Source: Escherichia coli (GTDB lineage Bacteria > Pseudomonadota > Gammaproteobacteria > Enterobacterales > Enterobacteriaceae). Taken from it: DNA of 36,417 bases. Of this stretch, positions 24,358-33,973 are shown piece after piece. Below the pieces are notes generated by a model. That model made no database searches, was not told the origin of the DNA, and saw nothing but the letters and a program-made list of their open reading frames with translations. A program made the position numbers and the translations under genes. Each line of letters begins with the position of its first letter. Position 1 is the stretch's first letter. The DNA lies in contig NZ_JAATUR010000025.1 of assembly GCF_011881725.1 (NCBI RefSeq), positions 35,713 to 72,129 on the forward strand. Direction: 5' to 3'.

Positions 24358-25847
24358 TGTTGCGCCTGGCGAATCTGTGCACCGACATCCTGTAGGCTGG
24401 CTTCAATGCGGCCTAACCAGTCGCCAGGGATAAACAGACATTTTTGTTGTTCGCTGAATAAAACGTGTTGCTTCCGCCAGTCGCTTTCAAGCTCTGCCAG
24501 TTGTTGTTTGATTTCATCAGGCAGACCTTCAGCCGATGAACCGGGTAGCGCCAGCGTACTGCCTTGTAAACTCACATCGCGTACAACAAGATGTTGGGCG
24601 CTATCAACTTCTAAATTCAGCTTCTGGGCAAAACCAATACCGTTCAGTTTGCCGCGAATTTCACCGCCTTTGTTCAACCACTGTTCCAGTGCGCTGCGCT
24701 CAAAGGAGATATGAACCACTTCTATATCATGCAATTTCAATGGTTTTTGTAGCAGCAACGTCAGCGTGGAGGCGGTAACATCGGCTGGAAGTTGATATTG
24801 CGGACGACGGCTGAACATGCCGCCCTGACGAATCACCGTAAAGGCTGTTTTATCGCTTTGTTGTTGCTGAAGTTGCAGACGACGCTGCACAATCGCGCCC
24901 AGGCGTGTCAACATCCCCTGTTGTTGCCATGCATGACCGGTCATCAATACATCAATTTGTTGTTGAATCAAATTCAGGCTTTGCGCGTCATACCACAGAC
25001 AATCTTTTAGCAAAATGAGATCAACTGGGGCAACAGCACTGCGACCACTAAAAAAGGCGCTGGCCTGCAATAAACGGATCGCTTTTTTCCAGCGACGATC
25101 GGAGACGTAAGGCGCATCGGGTAATTTATCCAGTTGCTGGCGCAGCATAAAAATCAGTTCAAATACATGATCGGGCAGCGTAATGTCACTAATCTCTTTC
25201 TGCCAGCGTTCATATTCTTCATCTGTGACCTGCAAGGATGCAGGAACCGGATTATCATTTTCATCCTGCTGACTGGTCAGCATGGAGCGGAAATTCGTTT
25301 TATCCTGCACTTTATCTAACCACAGACGAATTAGCATTCGGTCATATAACGCTTCCAGGCTGCTGTCTGCTTCTGGCAATTCGTTGGAGGCTGCCACCAG
25401 CAAGCGCATCGGGATTTTTTCTACATGAGCGCCGTTGCGGAACTGGCGTTCGTTAATGGCGGTGAGCAAGGTATTAAGAATCGCAGGGCCAGCTTTCCAG
25501 ATTTCATCCAGAAAGACGATTTCCGCTTCCGGCAGGTAACCGCTGGTTAAGCGTTCATAGCGTCCCTCATCTTTTAACGCCTGAATCGAAAGGGGGCCAA
25601 AAACTTCTTCCGGGGTAGAGAAGCGGGTCATTAGATATTCAAAATCGCGTGCATTCTGGAAGGCGAATTTTAAGCGCCGGGCGATCAAACTTTTAGCAAT
25701 ACCTGGCGGGCCAAGCAGGAATACGCTTTCACCACTTAATGCCGCTAACAAACAAAGGCGGATAGCGTGGCTACGTTCATAAAGCCCCTTTTCCAGCGAA
25801 CTGCTCAGGCGGGAAATTCTTTCCGCTAATAAATGAGGGTGAGCCAT
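24351..25847 (-). CDS. ravA: MoxR-family AAA+ ATPase RavA (YieN)
   Basis: Hexameric AAA+ ATPase that binds the lysine decarboxylase LdcI and works with ViaA. It is 498 aa. Walker A is GPPGIAKS (residues 46-53), Walker B is IVFLDEIW with D114/E115, and a sensor-like [28 protein letters not shown] stretch follows. After the AAA+ module come a beta-rich LARA-type domain (about 330-430) and a helical tail. I chose ATG 25847 ([10 protein letters not shown]) rather than an upstream in-frame start at 25871, because the shorter form matches the known protein. First gene of the ravA-viaA operon. Confidence 0.95.
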   Translation of the reverse strand: MAHPHLLAERISRLSSSLEKGLYERSHAIRLCLLAALSGESVFLLGPPGIAKSLIARRLKFAFQNARDFEYLMTRFSTPEEVFGPLSIQALKDEGRYERLTSGYLPEAEIVFLDEIWKAGPAILNTLLTAINERQFRNGAHVEKIPMRLLVAASNELPEADSSLEALYDRMLIRLWLDKVQDKTNFRSMLTSQQDENDNPVPASLQVTDEEYERWQKEISDITLPDHVFELIFMLRQQLDKLPDAPYVSDRRWKKAIRLLQASAFFSGRSAVAPVDLILLKDCLWYDAQSLNLIQQQIDVLMTGHAWQQQGMLTRLGAIVQRRLQLQQQQSDKTAFTVIRQGGMFSRRPQYQLPADVTASTLTLLLQKPLKLHDIEVVHISFERSALEQWLNKGGEIRGKLNGIGFAQKLNLEVDSAQHLVVRDVSLQGSTLALPGSSAEGLPDEIKQQLAELESDWRKQHVLFSEQQKCLFIPGDWLGRIEASLQDVGAQIRQAQQC

Positions 25848-25890
25848 AATGAAGTGGCGTCCTTTCGTCAAATGTTCTGCGTAAATTGCG

Positions 25891-25917
25891 AGTATAGACG
25901 TTTCTTGCTGGTGGCAA
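25891..25917 (-). promoter_or_regulatory. Likely ravA promoter
   Basis: On the minus strand CTATACT gives a strong -10 (TATACT at 25891-25896), with TTGCCA (25912-25917) at a short 15-bp spacing. A C before the -10 and a poor -35 fit the reported sigma-S dependence of ravA-viaA. The elements are seen; sigma-factor use is from knowledge. Confidence 0.55.
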
Positions 25918-26069
25918 AAATAGTCTCAAAGAAGGGATATTTTTCTTTGAGCCAGGTTAATGTGGCCGCATTTAGGAGTACGATTTTGCCGTTAATCGTG
26001 CATACTGAGCGCTTTTTTGTGGGCCAAGGGACTACGCACACATTTCATATTTCAACGAAAGACTAGTCT

Positions 26070-27938
26070 ATGAGCACTGATAATAAGCAATCGTTGCCCG
26101 CGATAACCCTCGCGGCGATTGGAGTTGTTTACGGCGATATTGGTACCAGCCCGCTATATACACTTCGTGAATGTTTGTCTGGCCAGTTTGGTTTTGGCGT
26201 TGAACGCGATGCCGTGTTTGGCTTTTTATCGCTGATTTTCTGGCTGTTAATCTTTGTGGTTTCCATCAAATATCTCACCTTCGTGATGCGTGCGGATAAC
26301 GCCGGGGAAGGGGGGATTCTGACGTTGATGTCACTTGCAGGGCGTAATACGTCGGCTCGAACGACCTCAATATTGGTGATTATGGGGCTAATAGGTGGCA
26401 GCTTTTTCTATGGCGAGGTCGTTATAACACCCGCCATCTCGGTGATGTCTGCCATAGAAGGTCTGGAAATCGTCGCCCCGCAACTGGATACCTGGATAGT
26501 TCCCCTCTCAATCATCGTTCTCACGTTACTGTTTATGATTCAAAAACATGGCACTGCTATGGTCGGTAAGCTGTTTGCGCCAATCATGCTGACCTGGTTT
26601 TTGATTCTGGCAGGGCTGGGGTTACGTAGCATTATTGCCAACCCGGAAGTGTTACAGGCGCTGAATCCGATGTGGGCGGTGCATTTCTTCCTTGAATATA
26701 AAACCGTTTCCTTTATCGCATTAGGGGCGGTGGTGCTGTCGATTACTGGTGTTGAGGCACTGTATGCTGATATGGGGCACTTTGGTAAGTTCCCGATTCG
26801 CCTGGCGTGGTTCGCCGTCGTATTGCCATCTTTGACACTTAACTACTTCGGCCAGGGAGCGTTGCTGTTAAAGAATCCGGAAGCGATTAAAAACCCATTC
26901 TTCCTGTTGGCACCAGACTGGGCGCTGATCCCGCTGTTGATCATCGCGGCTCTGGCAACGGTAATAGCCTCGCAGGCGGTTATTTCTGGCGTCTTCTCGT
27001 TGACGCGTCAGGCGGTACGTCTGGGATATCTGTCACCGATGCGCATTATTCACACCTCAGAAATGGAGTCAGGGCAAATCTATATTCCGTTTGTGAACTG
27101 GACGCTCTATGTCGCAGTAGTGATTGTGATTGTCAGCTTTGAGCACTCCAGCAATCTGGCGGCGGCGTACGGGATTGCGGTGACCGGAACCATGGTACTG
27201 ACGTCTATTCTCTCGACTACCGTGGCGCGTCAGAACTGGCACTGGAATAAGTATTTTGTTGCGCTGATCCTGATTGCCTTCCTGTGTGTCGATATTCCGC
27301 TATTCACCGCTAACCTCGATAAACTACTCTCTGGTGGCTGGTTGCCACTAAGCCTCGGTACGGTGATGTTTATCGTGATGACCACATGGAAGAGCGAGCG
27401 TTTTCGCCTGCTGCGGCGAATGCACGAACATGGTAATTCTCTGGAAGCGATGATTGCTTCTCTGGAGAAGTCACCGCCTGTTCGCGTTCCCGGAACAGCG
27501 GTGTATATGTCGCGTGCAATCAATGTCATTCCCTTTGCTCTGATGCATAACTTGAAACATAACAAGGTATTGCATGAGCGGGTGATTCTGTTAACGCTGC
27601 GTACCGAAGACGCGCCGTATGTCCATAACGTCCGTCGGGTACAGATTGAACAACTGTCGCCCACTTTCTGGCGCGTGGTGGCAAGTTACGGCTGGCGGGA
27701 AACACCAAACGTGGAAGAAGTCTTCCACCGCTGTGGCCTGGAAGGGCTAAGTTGCCGGATGATGGAAACCTCCTTCTTTATGTCCCATGAGTCGCTGATC
27801 CTCGGCAAACGCCCGTGGTATTTGCGTCTGCGCGGCAAGCTATACTTGCTGTTGCAACGTAATGCGCTGCGTGCACCGGATCAATTTGAAATCCCGCCAA
27901 ACAGGGTTATCGAACTGGGTACTCAGGTCGAAATCTAA
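26070..27938 (+). CDS. kup: Low-affinity potassium uptake protein Kup (TrkD)
   Basis: Constitutive proton-coupled potassium importer, most important at acid pH and high osmolarity. It is 622 aa: about 12 membrane helices (residues 15-430) and a cytoplasmic C-terminal domain. The family motif [17 protein letters not shown] is at residues 18-34, and [11 protein letters not shown] is conserved in the second helix area. The ATG has only a weak Shine-Dalgarno. It is divergent from ravA and ends with its own terminator before the rbs control region. Confidence 0.98.
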   Translation: MSTDNKQSLPAITLAAIGVVYGDIGTSPLYTLRECLSGQFGFGVERDAVFGFLSLIFWLLIFVVSIKYLTFVMRADNAGEGGILTLMSLAGRNTSARTTSILVIMGLIGGSFFYGEVVITPAISVMSAIEGLEIVAPQLDTWIVPLSIIVLTLLFMIQKHGTAMVGKLFAPIMLTWFLILAGLGLRSIIANPEVLQALNPMWAVHFFLEYKTVSFIALGAVVLSITGVEALYADMGHFGKFPIRLAWFAVVLPSLTLNYFGQGALLLKNPEAIKNPFFLLAPDWALIPLLIIAALATVIASQAVISGVFSLTRQAVRLGYLSPMRIIHTSEMESGQIYIPFVNWTLYVAVVIVIVSFEHSSNLAAAYGIAVTGTMVLTSILSTTVARQNWHWNKYFVALILIAFLCVDIPLFTANLDKLLSGGWLPLSLGTVMFIVMTTWKSERFRLLRRMHEHGNSLEAMIASLEKSPPVRVPGTAVYMSRAINVIPFALMHNLKHNKVLHERVILLTLRTEDAPYVHNVRRVQIEQLSPTFWRVVASYGWRETPNVEEVFHRCGLEGLSCRMMETSFFMSHESLILGKRPWYLRLRGKLYLLLQRNALRAPDQFEIPPNRVIELGTQVEI

Positions 27939-27943
27939 CGCCA

Positions 27944-27980
27944 GACGCCTCCTTTCTCCATAAGGGGGCGTTTTTATTTT
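27944..27980 (+). terminator. Rho-independent terminator after kup
   Basis: ACGCCTCCTT and AAGGGGGCGT pair around TCTCCAT, followed by TTTTATTTT. It begins 6 bp after the kup stop and insulates the rbs promoter. Confidence 0.92.
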
Positions 27981-27991
27981 CAGTATTGATC

Positions 27992-28092
27992 TCGATGTAA
28001 AACGTTTCGATGTTGATCACATTTCCGTAACGTCATGATGGTTTTCCCAACTCAGTCAGGATTAAACTGCGAATCAGCGAAACGTTTCGCTG
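27992..28092 (+). promoter_or_regulatory. rbs operon promoter region with RbsR operator and CRP site
   Basis: CAGCGAAACGTTTCGCTG (28075-28092) is a perfect 18-bp palindrome directly before the rbsD ribosome site, the RbsR (LacI-family) operator. A CRP-like site lies at 28006-28021: the TCACA half is perfect and the left half (TTCGA) is poor. The -10 is probably in AGGATTAAAC around 28057-28066, placing CRP upstream for activation. A second AAACGTTTCGATG element (about 28000-28012) resembles an RbsR half-operator. Confidence 0.85.
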
Positions 28093-28104
28093 ATGGAGAA
28101 AAAA

Positions 28105-28524
28105 ATGAAAAAAGGCGTCGTTCTTAATTCTGATATTTCATCGGTGATCTCCCGTCTGGGACATACCGATACGCTGGTGGTGTGTGATGCTGGTTTACCT
28201 ATCCCCAAAAGTACAACGCGTATCGATATGGCATTAACCCAGGGGGTACCTTCTTTTATGCAGGTGCTGGGCGTCGTCACAAATGAAATGCAGGTCGAGG
28301 CTGCCATTATCGCGGAAGAGATTAAACAACATAATCCGCAACTCCACGAAACGTTGCTCACTCACCTTGAGCAGCTGCAAAAACACCAGGGAAATACCAT
28401 TGAAATTCGTTACACCACGCACGAACAATTCAAACAACAAACCGCAGAAAGTCAGGCGGTAATTCGCAGCGGAGAATGTTCTCCGTATGCGAATATTATT
28501 CTTTGTGCTGGCGTGACGTTCTGA
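28105..28524 (+). CDS. rbsD: D-ribose pyranase RbsD
   Basis: Interconverts beta-pyranose and beta-furanose forms of ribose so that RbsK gets its substrate. It is 139 aa; the catalytic H20 (ISRLGH) and D28 (VVCDAG) are in place. The ATG at 28105 follows GGAG; the in-frame ATG at 28093 overlaps the operator end and lacks a ribosome site. First gene of the rbs operon. Confidence 0.97.
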   Translation: MKKGVVLNSDISSVISRLGHTDTLVVCDAGLPIPKSTTRIDMALTQGVPSFMQVLGVVTNEMQVEAAIIAEEIKQHNPQLHETLLTHLEQLQKHQGNTIEIRYTTHEQFKQQTAESQAVIRSGECSPYANIILCAGVTF

Positions 28525-28531
28525 GGTCGTC

Positions 28532-30037
28532 ATGGAAGCATTACTTCAGCTTAAAGGCATCGATAAAGCCTTCCCGGGCGTTAAAGCCCTCTCGGGCGCC
28601 GCGTTAAATGTCTATCCGGGTCGTGTGATGGCGCTGGTGGGCGAAAATGGCGCGGGTAAATCCACCATGATGAAAGTGCTTACTGGTATCTATACTCGCG
28701 ATGCCGGTACGCTTTTATGGCTGGGGAAAGAAACGACGTTTACCGGGCCGAAATCCTCCCAGGAAGCCGGGATTGGGATTATCCACCAGGAACTGAACCT
28801 GATCCCGCAGCTGACCATAGCGGAAAACATTTTCCTCGGTCGTGAGTTTGTAAATCGCTTTGGCAAAATTGACTGGAAAACCATGTATGCCGAAGCGGAT
28901 AAATTGCTGGCCAAACTTAACCTGCGCTTTAAAAGCGACAAACTGGTGGGCGATCTTTCCATCGGTGACCAGCAGATGGTTGAAATCGCGAAGGTATTAA
29001 GCTTTGAGTCGAAAGTCATCATTATGGATGAACCGACGGATGCGCTGACTGATACCGAAACCGAATCCCTGTTCCGCGTCATTCGCGAGCTGAAATCGCA
29101 AGGGCGCGGTATTGTCTATATCTCCCACCGCATGAAAGAAATCTTCGAAATTTGCGATGACGTTACCGTTTTTCGTGACGGGCAATTTATTGCCGAGCGT
29201 GAAGTGGCATCACTGACTGAAGATTCGCTGATTGAGATGATGGTGGGTCGCAAGCTGGAAGATCAGTATCCACACCTGGACAAAGCGCCGGGAGATATCC
29301 GCCTGAAAGTTGATAATCTCTGCGGACCTGGTGTTAACAACGTCTCTTTTACCTTACGCAGTGGCGAAATCCTTGGTGTCTCTGGTCTGATGGGCGCGGG
29401 GCGTACCGAACTGATGAAAGTGCTCTATGGCGCACTGCCGCGCACCAGCGGTTACGTCACCCTGGATGGGCATGAAGTCGTTACCCGTTCACCGCAGGAT
29501 GGCCTGGCAAACGGCATTGTGTATATCTCCGAAGACCGTAAACGTGATGGTTTAGTGCTGGGCATGTCAGTAAAAGAGAACATGTCGCTGACTGCACTGC
29601 GTTACTTCAGTCGTGCTGGCGGCAGTTTGAAGCATGCCGATGAACAGCAGGCAGTGAGTGATTTTATTCGTCTGTTTAATGTGAAAACGCCATCGATGGA
29701 ACAGGCAATTGGTCTGCTCTCTGGTGGCAATCAGCAAAAAGTGGCGATTGCCCGTGGCCTGATGACGCGCCCGAAAGTGCTTATTCTTGATGAACCTACC
29801 CGTGGCGTAGATGTCGGCGCGAAAAAAGAGATCTATCAACTGATTAACCAGTTCAAGGCCGATGGCCTGAGCATCATTCTGGTGTCATCGGAGATGCCAG
29901 AAGTATTAGGCATGAGCGATCGCATCATCGTCATGCATGAAGGGCATCTCAGCGGGGAATTTACTCGTGAGCAGGCCACCCAGGAAGTGTTAATGGCTGC
30001 CGCTGTGGGCAAGCTTAATCGCGTGAATCAGGAGTAA
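28532..30037 (+). CDS. rbsA: Ribose ABC transporter ATPase RbsA
   Basis: Double ATPase that powers ribose import through RbsC. It is 501 aa with two fused ABC halves. First half: Walker [10 protein letters not shown] (37-45), signature LSIGDQQ, Walker [13 protein letters not shown]. Second half: Walker A replaced by GLMGAGRTE, signature LSGGNQQ, Walker [12 protein letters not shown]. The degenerate second P-loop is normal for this sugar-transporter subfamily. It begins 7 bp after rbsD and ends 4 bp before rbsC. Confidence 0.98.
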   Translation: MEALLQLKGIDKAFPGVKALSGAALNVYPGRVMALVGENGAGKSTMMKVLTGIYTRDAGTLLWLGKETTFTGPKSSQEAGIGIIHQELNLIPQLTIAENIFLGREFVNRFGKIDWKTMYAEADKLLAKLNLRFKSDKLVGDLSIGDQQMVEIAKVLSFESKVIIMDEPTDALTDTETESLFRVIRELKSQGRGIVYISHRMKEIFEICDDVTVFRDGQFIAEREVASLTEDSLIEMMVGRKLEDQYPHLDKAPGDIRLKVDNLCGPGVNNVSFTLRSGEILGVSGLMGAGRTELMKVLYGALPRTSGYVTLDGHEVVTRSPQDGLANGIVYISEDRKRDGLVLGMSVKENMSLTALRYFSRAGGSLKHADEQQAVSDFIRLFNVKTPSMEQAIGLLSGGNQQKVAIARGLMTRPKVLILDEPTRGVDVGAKKEIYQLINQFKADGLSIILVSSEMPEVLGMSDRIIVMHEGHLSGEFTREQATQEVLMAAAVGKLNRVNQE

Positions 30038-30041
30038 AACA

Positions 30042-31007
30042 ATGACAACCCAGACTGTCTCTGGTCGCCGTTATTTCACGAAAGCGTGGCTGATGGAACA
30101 GAAATCGCTTATCGCTCTACTGGTGCTGATCGCGATTGTCTCAACGTTAAGCCCGAACTTTTTCACCATCAATAACTTATTCAATATTCTCCAGCAAACC
30201 TCGGTGAACGCCATTATGGCGGTCGGGATGACACTGGTGATCCTGACGTCGGGCATCGACCTGTCTGTAGGTTCTCTGTTGGCGCTGACCGGCGCAGTTG
30301 CTGCTTCTATCGTCGGTATTGAAGTCAACGCGCTGGTGGCTGTTGCTGCCGCTCTCGCGTTAGGGGCCGCAATTGGCGCGGTAACCGGGGTGATTGTAGC
30401 GAAAGGTCGCGTTCAGGCGTTTATCGCTACCCTCGTGATGATGTTATTACTGCGTGGTGTGACCATGGTGTACACCAACGGTAGCCCGGTGAATACCGGC
30501 TTTACTGAGAACGCCGACCTGTTCGGCTGGTTTGGTATTGGTCGTCCGTTGGGCATACCGACGCCAGTCTGGATCATGGGGATTGTCTTCCTCGCGGCCT
30601 GGTACATGCTGCACCATACGCGTCTGGGGCGTTACATCTACGCATTGGGCGGCAACGAAGCGGCAACGCGTCTTTCTGGTATCAACGTCAATAAAATCAA
30701 AATCATCGTCTATTCTCTTTGTGGTCTGCTGGCCTCGCTGGCCGGGATCATTGAAGTAGCTCGTCTCTCCTCCGCGCAACCGACGGCAGGGACGGGCTAT
30801 GAGCTGGATGCTATTGCTGCGGTGGTTCTGGGCGGTACGAGCCTGGCGGGCGGAAAAGGTCGCATTGTTGGGACGTTGATCGGCGCATTAATTCTTGGCT
30901 TCCTTAATAATGGATTGAATTTGTTAGGTGTTTCCTCCTATTACCAGATGATCGTCAAAGCGGTGGTGATTTTGCTGGCGGTGCTGGTAGACAACAAAAA
31001 GCAGTAA
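30042..31007 (+). CDS. rbsC: Ribose ABC transporter permease RbsC
   Basis: Inner-membrane channel for ribose, acting as a dimer. It is 321 aa and mostly hydrophobic, with about eight to ten helices. The conserved carbohydrate-permease stretches ILTSGIDLSVGSLLALTGAV and AIAAVVLGGTSLAGGKGRI, the latter a coupling region for RbsA, are visible. Confidence 0.98.
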   Translation: MTTQTVSGRRYFTKAWLMEQKSLIALLVLIAIVSTLSPNFFTINNLFNILQQTSVNAIMAVGMTLVILTSGIDLSVGSLLALTGAVAASIVGIEVNALVAVAAALALGAAIGAVTGVIVAKGRVQAFIATLVMMLLLRGVTMVYTNGSPVNTGFTENADLFGWFGIGRPLGIPTPVWIMGIVFLAAWYMLHHTRLGRYIYALGGNEAATRLSGINVNKIKIIVYSLCGLLASLAGIIEVARLSSAQPTAGTGYELDAIAAVVLGGTSLAGGKGRIVGTLIGALILGFLNNGLNLLGVSSYYQMIVKAVVILLAVLVDNKKQ

Positions 31008-31031
31008 TAACGACTACAGGACATCTTGAAT

Positions 31032-31922
31032 ATGAACATGAAAAAACTGGCTACCCTGGTTTCTGCTGTTGCGCTAAGCGCCACCGTCAGTGCGAATGCG
31101 ATGGCAAAAGACACCATCGCGCTGGTGGTTTCCACGCTGAATAACCCGTTCTTTGTATCGCTGAAAGATGGTGCGCAGAAAGAGGCGGATAAACTCGGCT
31201 ATAACCTGGTGGTGCTGGATTCCCAGAACAACCCGGCAAAAGAGCTGGCGAACGTGCAGGACTTAACTGTTCGCGGCACCAAAATTCTGCTGATAAACCC
31301 GACGGACTCCGATGCGGTGGGTAACGCCGTGAAGATGGCAAACCAGGCGAACATCCCGGTTATCACCCTTGACCGTCAGGCAACGAAAGGTGAAGTGGTT
31401 AGCCATATCGCTTCTGACAACGTACTGGGCGGTAAAATCGCCGGTGATTACATCGCGAAGAAAGCAGGTGAAGGTGCGAAAGTTATCGAACTGCAAGGCA
31501 TTGCCGGTACATCCGCAGCTCGTGAACGTGGCGAAGGCTTCCAGCAAGCTGTTGCTGCTCACAAATTTAACGTCCTTGCCAGCCAGCCGGCAGATTTCGA
31601 CCGCACCAAAGGTTTGAACGTAATGCAGAACCTGCTGACCGCTCATCCGGATGTGCAGGCCGTATTCGCACAGAACGATGAAATGGCGCTGGGCGCGCTG
31701 CGCGCACTGCAAACTGCGGGTAAATCGGATGTGATGGTTGTCGGATTTGACGGTACACCGGATGGCGAAAAAGCGGTGAATGATGGCAAACTAGCAGCGA
31801 CTATCGCTCAGCTACCCGATCAGATTGGCGCGAAAGGTGTCGAAACCGCTGATAAAGTTCTGAAAGGCGAAAAAGTTCAGGCTAAGTATCCGGTTGATCT
31901 GAAACTGGTTGTTAAGCAGTAG
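31032..31922 (+). CDS. rbsB: Periplasmic ribose-binding protein RbsB
   Basis: Periplasmic receptor for ribose, used for import and for Trg-dependent chemotaxis. It is 296 aa from ATG 31032. The signal peptide [25 protein letters not shown] is cleaved to give [16 protein letters not shown]. Ligand contacts of the family are seen in [25 protein letters not shown] and [15 protein letters not shown] six bases upstream is in frame but lies too close to the AGGA site. The 3' region may yield the sRNA RbsZ. Confidence 0.98.
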   Translation: MNMKKLATLVSAVALSATVSANAMAKDTIALVVSTLNNPFFVSLKDGAQKEADKLGYNLVVLDSQNNPAKELANVQDLTVRGTKILLINPTDSDAVGNAVKMANQANIPVITLDRQATKGEVVSHIASDNVLGGKIAGDYIAKKAGEGAKVIELQGIAGTSAARERGEGFQQAVAAHKFNVLASQPADFDRTKGLNVMQNLLTAHPDVQAVFAQNDEMALGALRALQTAGKSDVMVVGFDGTPDGEKAVNDGKLAATIAQLPDQIGAKGVETADKVLKGEKVQAKYPVDLKLVVKQ

Positions 31923-31927
31923 TTTTA

Positions 31928-32027
31928 ATCAGGTTGTATGGCCTGATGGTGACATAAATACGTCATCGAAAGATGAACGTGTAATATAAAGAAAAGCAGG
32001 GCACGCGCCACCCTAACACGGTGGCGC
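31928..32027 (+). ncRNA. rbsZ: rbsB 3' hairpins; region of RbsZ sRNA / rbsB-rbsK attenuator
   Basis: Two hairpins lie in the 125-bp rbsB-rbsK gap: ATCAGG/CCTGAT (31928-31947) and a perfect 7-bp GCGCCAC/GTGGCGC (32005-32027) followed by ATTTTAT. The second resembles a weak intrinsic terminator placed just before rbsK, which would lower rbsKR relative to rbsB. A 3'-UTR-derived sRNA, RbsZ, is known from rbsB in E. coli; its exact ends cannot be read from sequence, and I propose the second hairpin as its 3' end. Confidence 0.5.
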
Positions 32028-32047
32028 ATTTTATGGACATCCCGAAT

Positions 32048-32977
32048 ATGCAAAACGCAGGCAGCCTCGTTGTTCTTGGCAGCATTAACGCTGACCATAT
32101 CCTTAATCTTCAATCTTTCCCTACTCCAGGCGAAACCGTCACCGGTAACCACTATCAGGTTGCATTTGGCGGCAAAGGTGCGAATCAGGCTGTGGCTGCA
32201 GGGCGCAGCGGCGCGAATATCGCGTTTATTGCCTGTACTGGCGATGACAGTATTGGCGAGAGCGTACGCCAGCAGCTCGCTACTGATAATATTGATATTT
32301 CTCCGGTCAGCGTGATCAAAGGTGAATCAACAGGTGTAGCGCTGATTTTTGTTAATGGTGAAGGCGAGAACGTCATCGGTATTCATTCCGGAGCTAACGC
32401 TGCCCTTTCCCCGGCGCTGGTAGAAGCTCAACGCGAGCGTATTGCGAATGCCTCAGCATTATTAATGCAGCTGGAATCACCACTCGAAAGTGTGATGGCA
32501 GCCGCGAAAATTGCCCATCAAAATAAGACTATCGTTGCGCTTAACCCGGCTCCGGCTCGTGAACTGCCCGATGAGTTGCTGGAGCTGGTGGACATCATTA
32601 CGCCAAACGAAACGGAAGCGGAAAAACTTACTGGTATTCGTGTTGAAAATGATGAAGATGCGGCGAAGTCTGCGCAGGTACTGCATGAGAAAGGTATTCG
32701 TACCGTCCTGATTACCTTAGGGCGTCGTGGCGTGTGGTCTAGCGTGAATGGCGAGGGGCAGCGCGTTCCCGGTTTTCGTGTTCAGGCTGTTGATACCATT
32801 GCTGCCGGAGATACTTTTAACGGCGCGTTAATCACGGCGTTGCTGGAAGAAAAACCGTTGCCAGAGGCGATTCGTTTTGCACATGCTGCCGCGGCTATTG
32901 CTGTAACGCGTAAAGGCGCACAACCCTCAGTACCGTGGCGTGAAGAGATCGACGCATTTTTAGACAGACAGAGGTGA
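32048..32977 (+). CDS. rbsK: Ribokinase RbsK
   Basis: Phosphorylates ribose to ribose-5-phosphate with ATP, feeding the pentose phosphate and nucleotide pathways. It is 309 aa, PfkB family. The N-terminal signature is GGKGANQAVAAGRSG (from residue 41), and the C-terminal signature DTIAAGDTFNGAL holds the catalytic aspartate (AAGDTF, about D255). I use ATG 32048 (MQNAGSLVVLG) as in the known protein; an in-frame ATG at 32033 would add MDIPN. No strong Shine-Dalgarno is present for either. Confidence 0.96.
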   Translation: MQNAGSLVVLGSINADHILNLQSFPTPGETVTGNHYQVAFGGKGANQAVAAGRSGANIAFIACTGDDSIGESVRQQLATDNIDISPVSVIKGESTGVALIFVNGEGENVIGIHSGANAALSPALVEAQRERIANASALLMQLESPLESVMAAAKIAHQNKTIVALNPAPARELPDELLELVDIITPNETEAEKLTGIRVENDEDAAKSAQVLHEKGIRTVLITLGRRGVWSSVNGEGQRVPGFRVQAVDTIAAGDTFNGALITALLEEKPLPEAIRFAHAAAAIAVTRKGAQPSVPWREEIDAFLDRQR

Positions 32978-32980
32978 CGC

Positions 32981-33973
32981 TTGGCTACAATGAAAGATGT
33001 TGCCCGCCTGGCGGGTGTTTCTACCTCAACAGTTTCCCACGTCATCAATAAAGATCGCTTCGTCAGTGAAGCGATTACCGCCAAAGTTAAAGCGGCGATT
33101 AAAGAACTCAATTACGCGCCATCAGCTCTGGCGCGTAGCCTCAAGCTTAATCAAACACATACCATTGGCATGTTGATCACCGCCAGTACCAATCCTTTCT
33201 ATTCTGAACTGGTGCGTGGTGTTGAACGCAGTTGCTTCGAACGCGGCTATAGCCTTGTTCTTTGTAATACCGAAGGAGATGAGCAGCGAATGAATCGCAA
33301 TCTGGAAACGCTGATGCAAAAGCGCGTTGATGGCTTGCTGTTACTCTGCACAGAAACGCATCAGCCTTCGCGTGAAATCATGCAACGTTATCCGACAGTG
33401 CCTACTGTAATGATGGACTGGGCTCCATTCGATGGCGACAGCGATCTCATTCAAGATAACTCGTTGTTAGGCGGTGATTTAGCGACACAATATCTGATCG
33501 ACAAAGGTCATACCCGTATCGCCTGTATTACCGGGCCTCTGGATAAAACGCCTGCACGATTGCGGCTGGAAGGTTATCGGGCGGCGATGAAACGTGCTGG
33601 CCTCGACATTCCCGCTGGCTATGAAGTGACTGGCGATTTTGAATTTAACGGCGGGTTTGACGCGATGCAGCAGTTGTTATCGCATCCGCTTCGCCCTCAG
33701 GCAGTCTTTACCGGAAATGACGCTATGGCTGTGGGTGTTTATCAGGCGTTATACCTGGCTGGATTGCATGTCCCGCAGGATATTGCGGTGATTGGGTATG
33801 ATGACATTGAATTGGCAAGCTTTATGACGCCACCGCTCACCACTATCCATCAACCGAAAGATGAACTGGGGGAGCTGGCGATTGATGTACTCATCCACCG
33901 AATGGCACAACCCACCTTACAGCAACAACGATTACAACTCACTCCGATTCTGATGGCGCGCGGCTCGGCTTAG
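32981..33973 (+). CDS. rbsR: Ribose operon repressor RbsR
   Basis: LacI-family repressor of the rbs operon, released by ribose; also implicated in purine genes. It is 330 aa. The N-terminal helix-turn-helix with hinge is [27 protein letters not shown] through [10 protein letters not shown]; the periplasmic-binding-protein-like ligand domain starts at [15 protein letters not shown]. Translation starts at TTG 32981, as in K-12, with GAGG 5-8 nt before; the rare start should keep repressor low. The last 35 nt overlap the 3' end of hsrA on the other strand. Confidence 0.96.
   Translation: MATMKDVARLAGVSTSTVSHVINKDRFVSEAITAKVKAAIKELNYAPSALARSLKLNQTHTIGMLITASTNPFYSELVRGVERSCFERGYSLVLCNTEGDEQRMNRNLETLMQKRVDGLLLLCTETHQPSREIMQRYPTVPTVMMDWAPFDGDSDLIQDNSLLGGDLATQYLIDKGHTRIACITGPLDKTPARLRLEGYRAAMKRAGLDIPAGYEVTGDFEFNGGFDAMQQLLSHPLRPQAVFTGNDAMAVGVYQALYLAGLHVPQDIAVIGYDDIELASFMTPPLTTIHQPKDELGELAIDVLIHRMAQPTLQQQRLQLTPILMARGSA

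Noticed and set aside
25848..25871. N-terminal extension of ravA (MTKGRHFI)
   Set aside because: The known protein starts at [10 protein letters not shown]; the extension has no better ribosome site.
28093..28104. Earlier ATG for rbsD adding MEKK
   Set aside because: It has no ribosome site, and the GGAG serving ATG 28105 lies inside it.
28532..30037. rbsA as a broken transporter gene because its second Walker A is degenerate
   Set aside because: GLMGAGRTE in the second half is normal for RbsA/MglA/XylG-type double ATPases; both signatures and Walker B motifs are intact.
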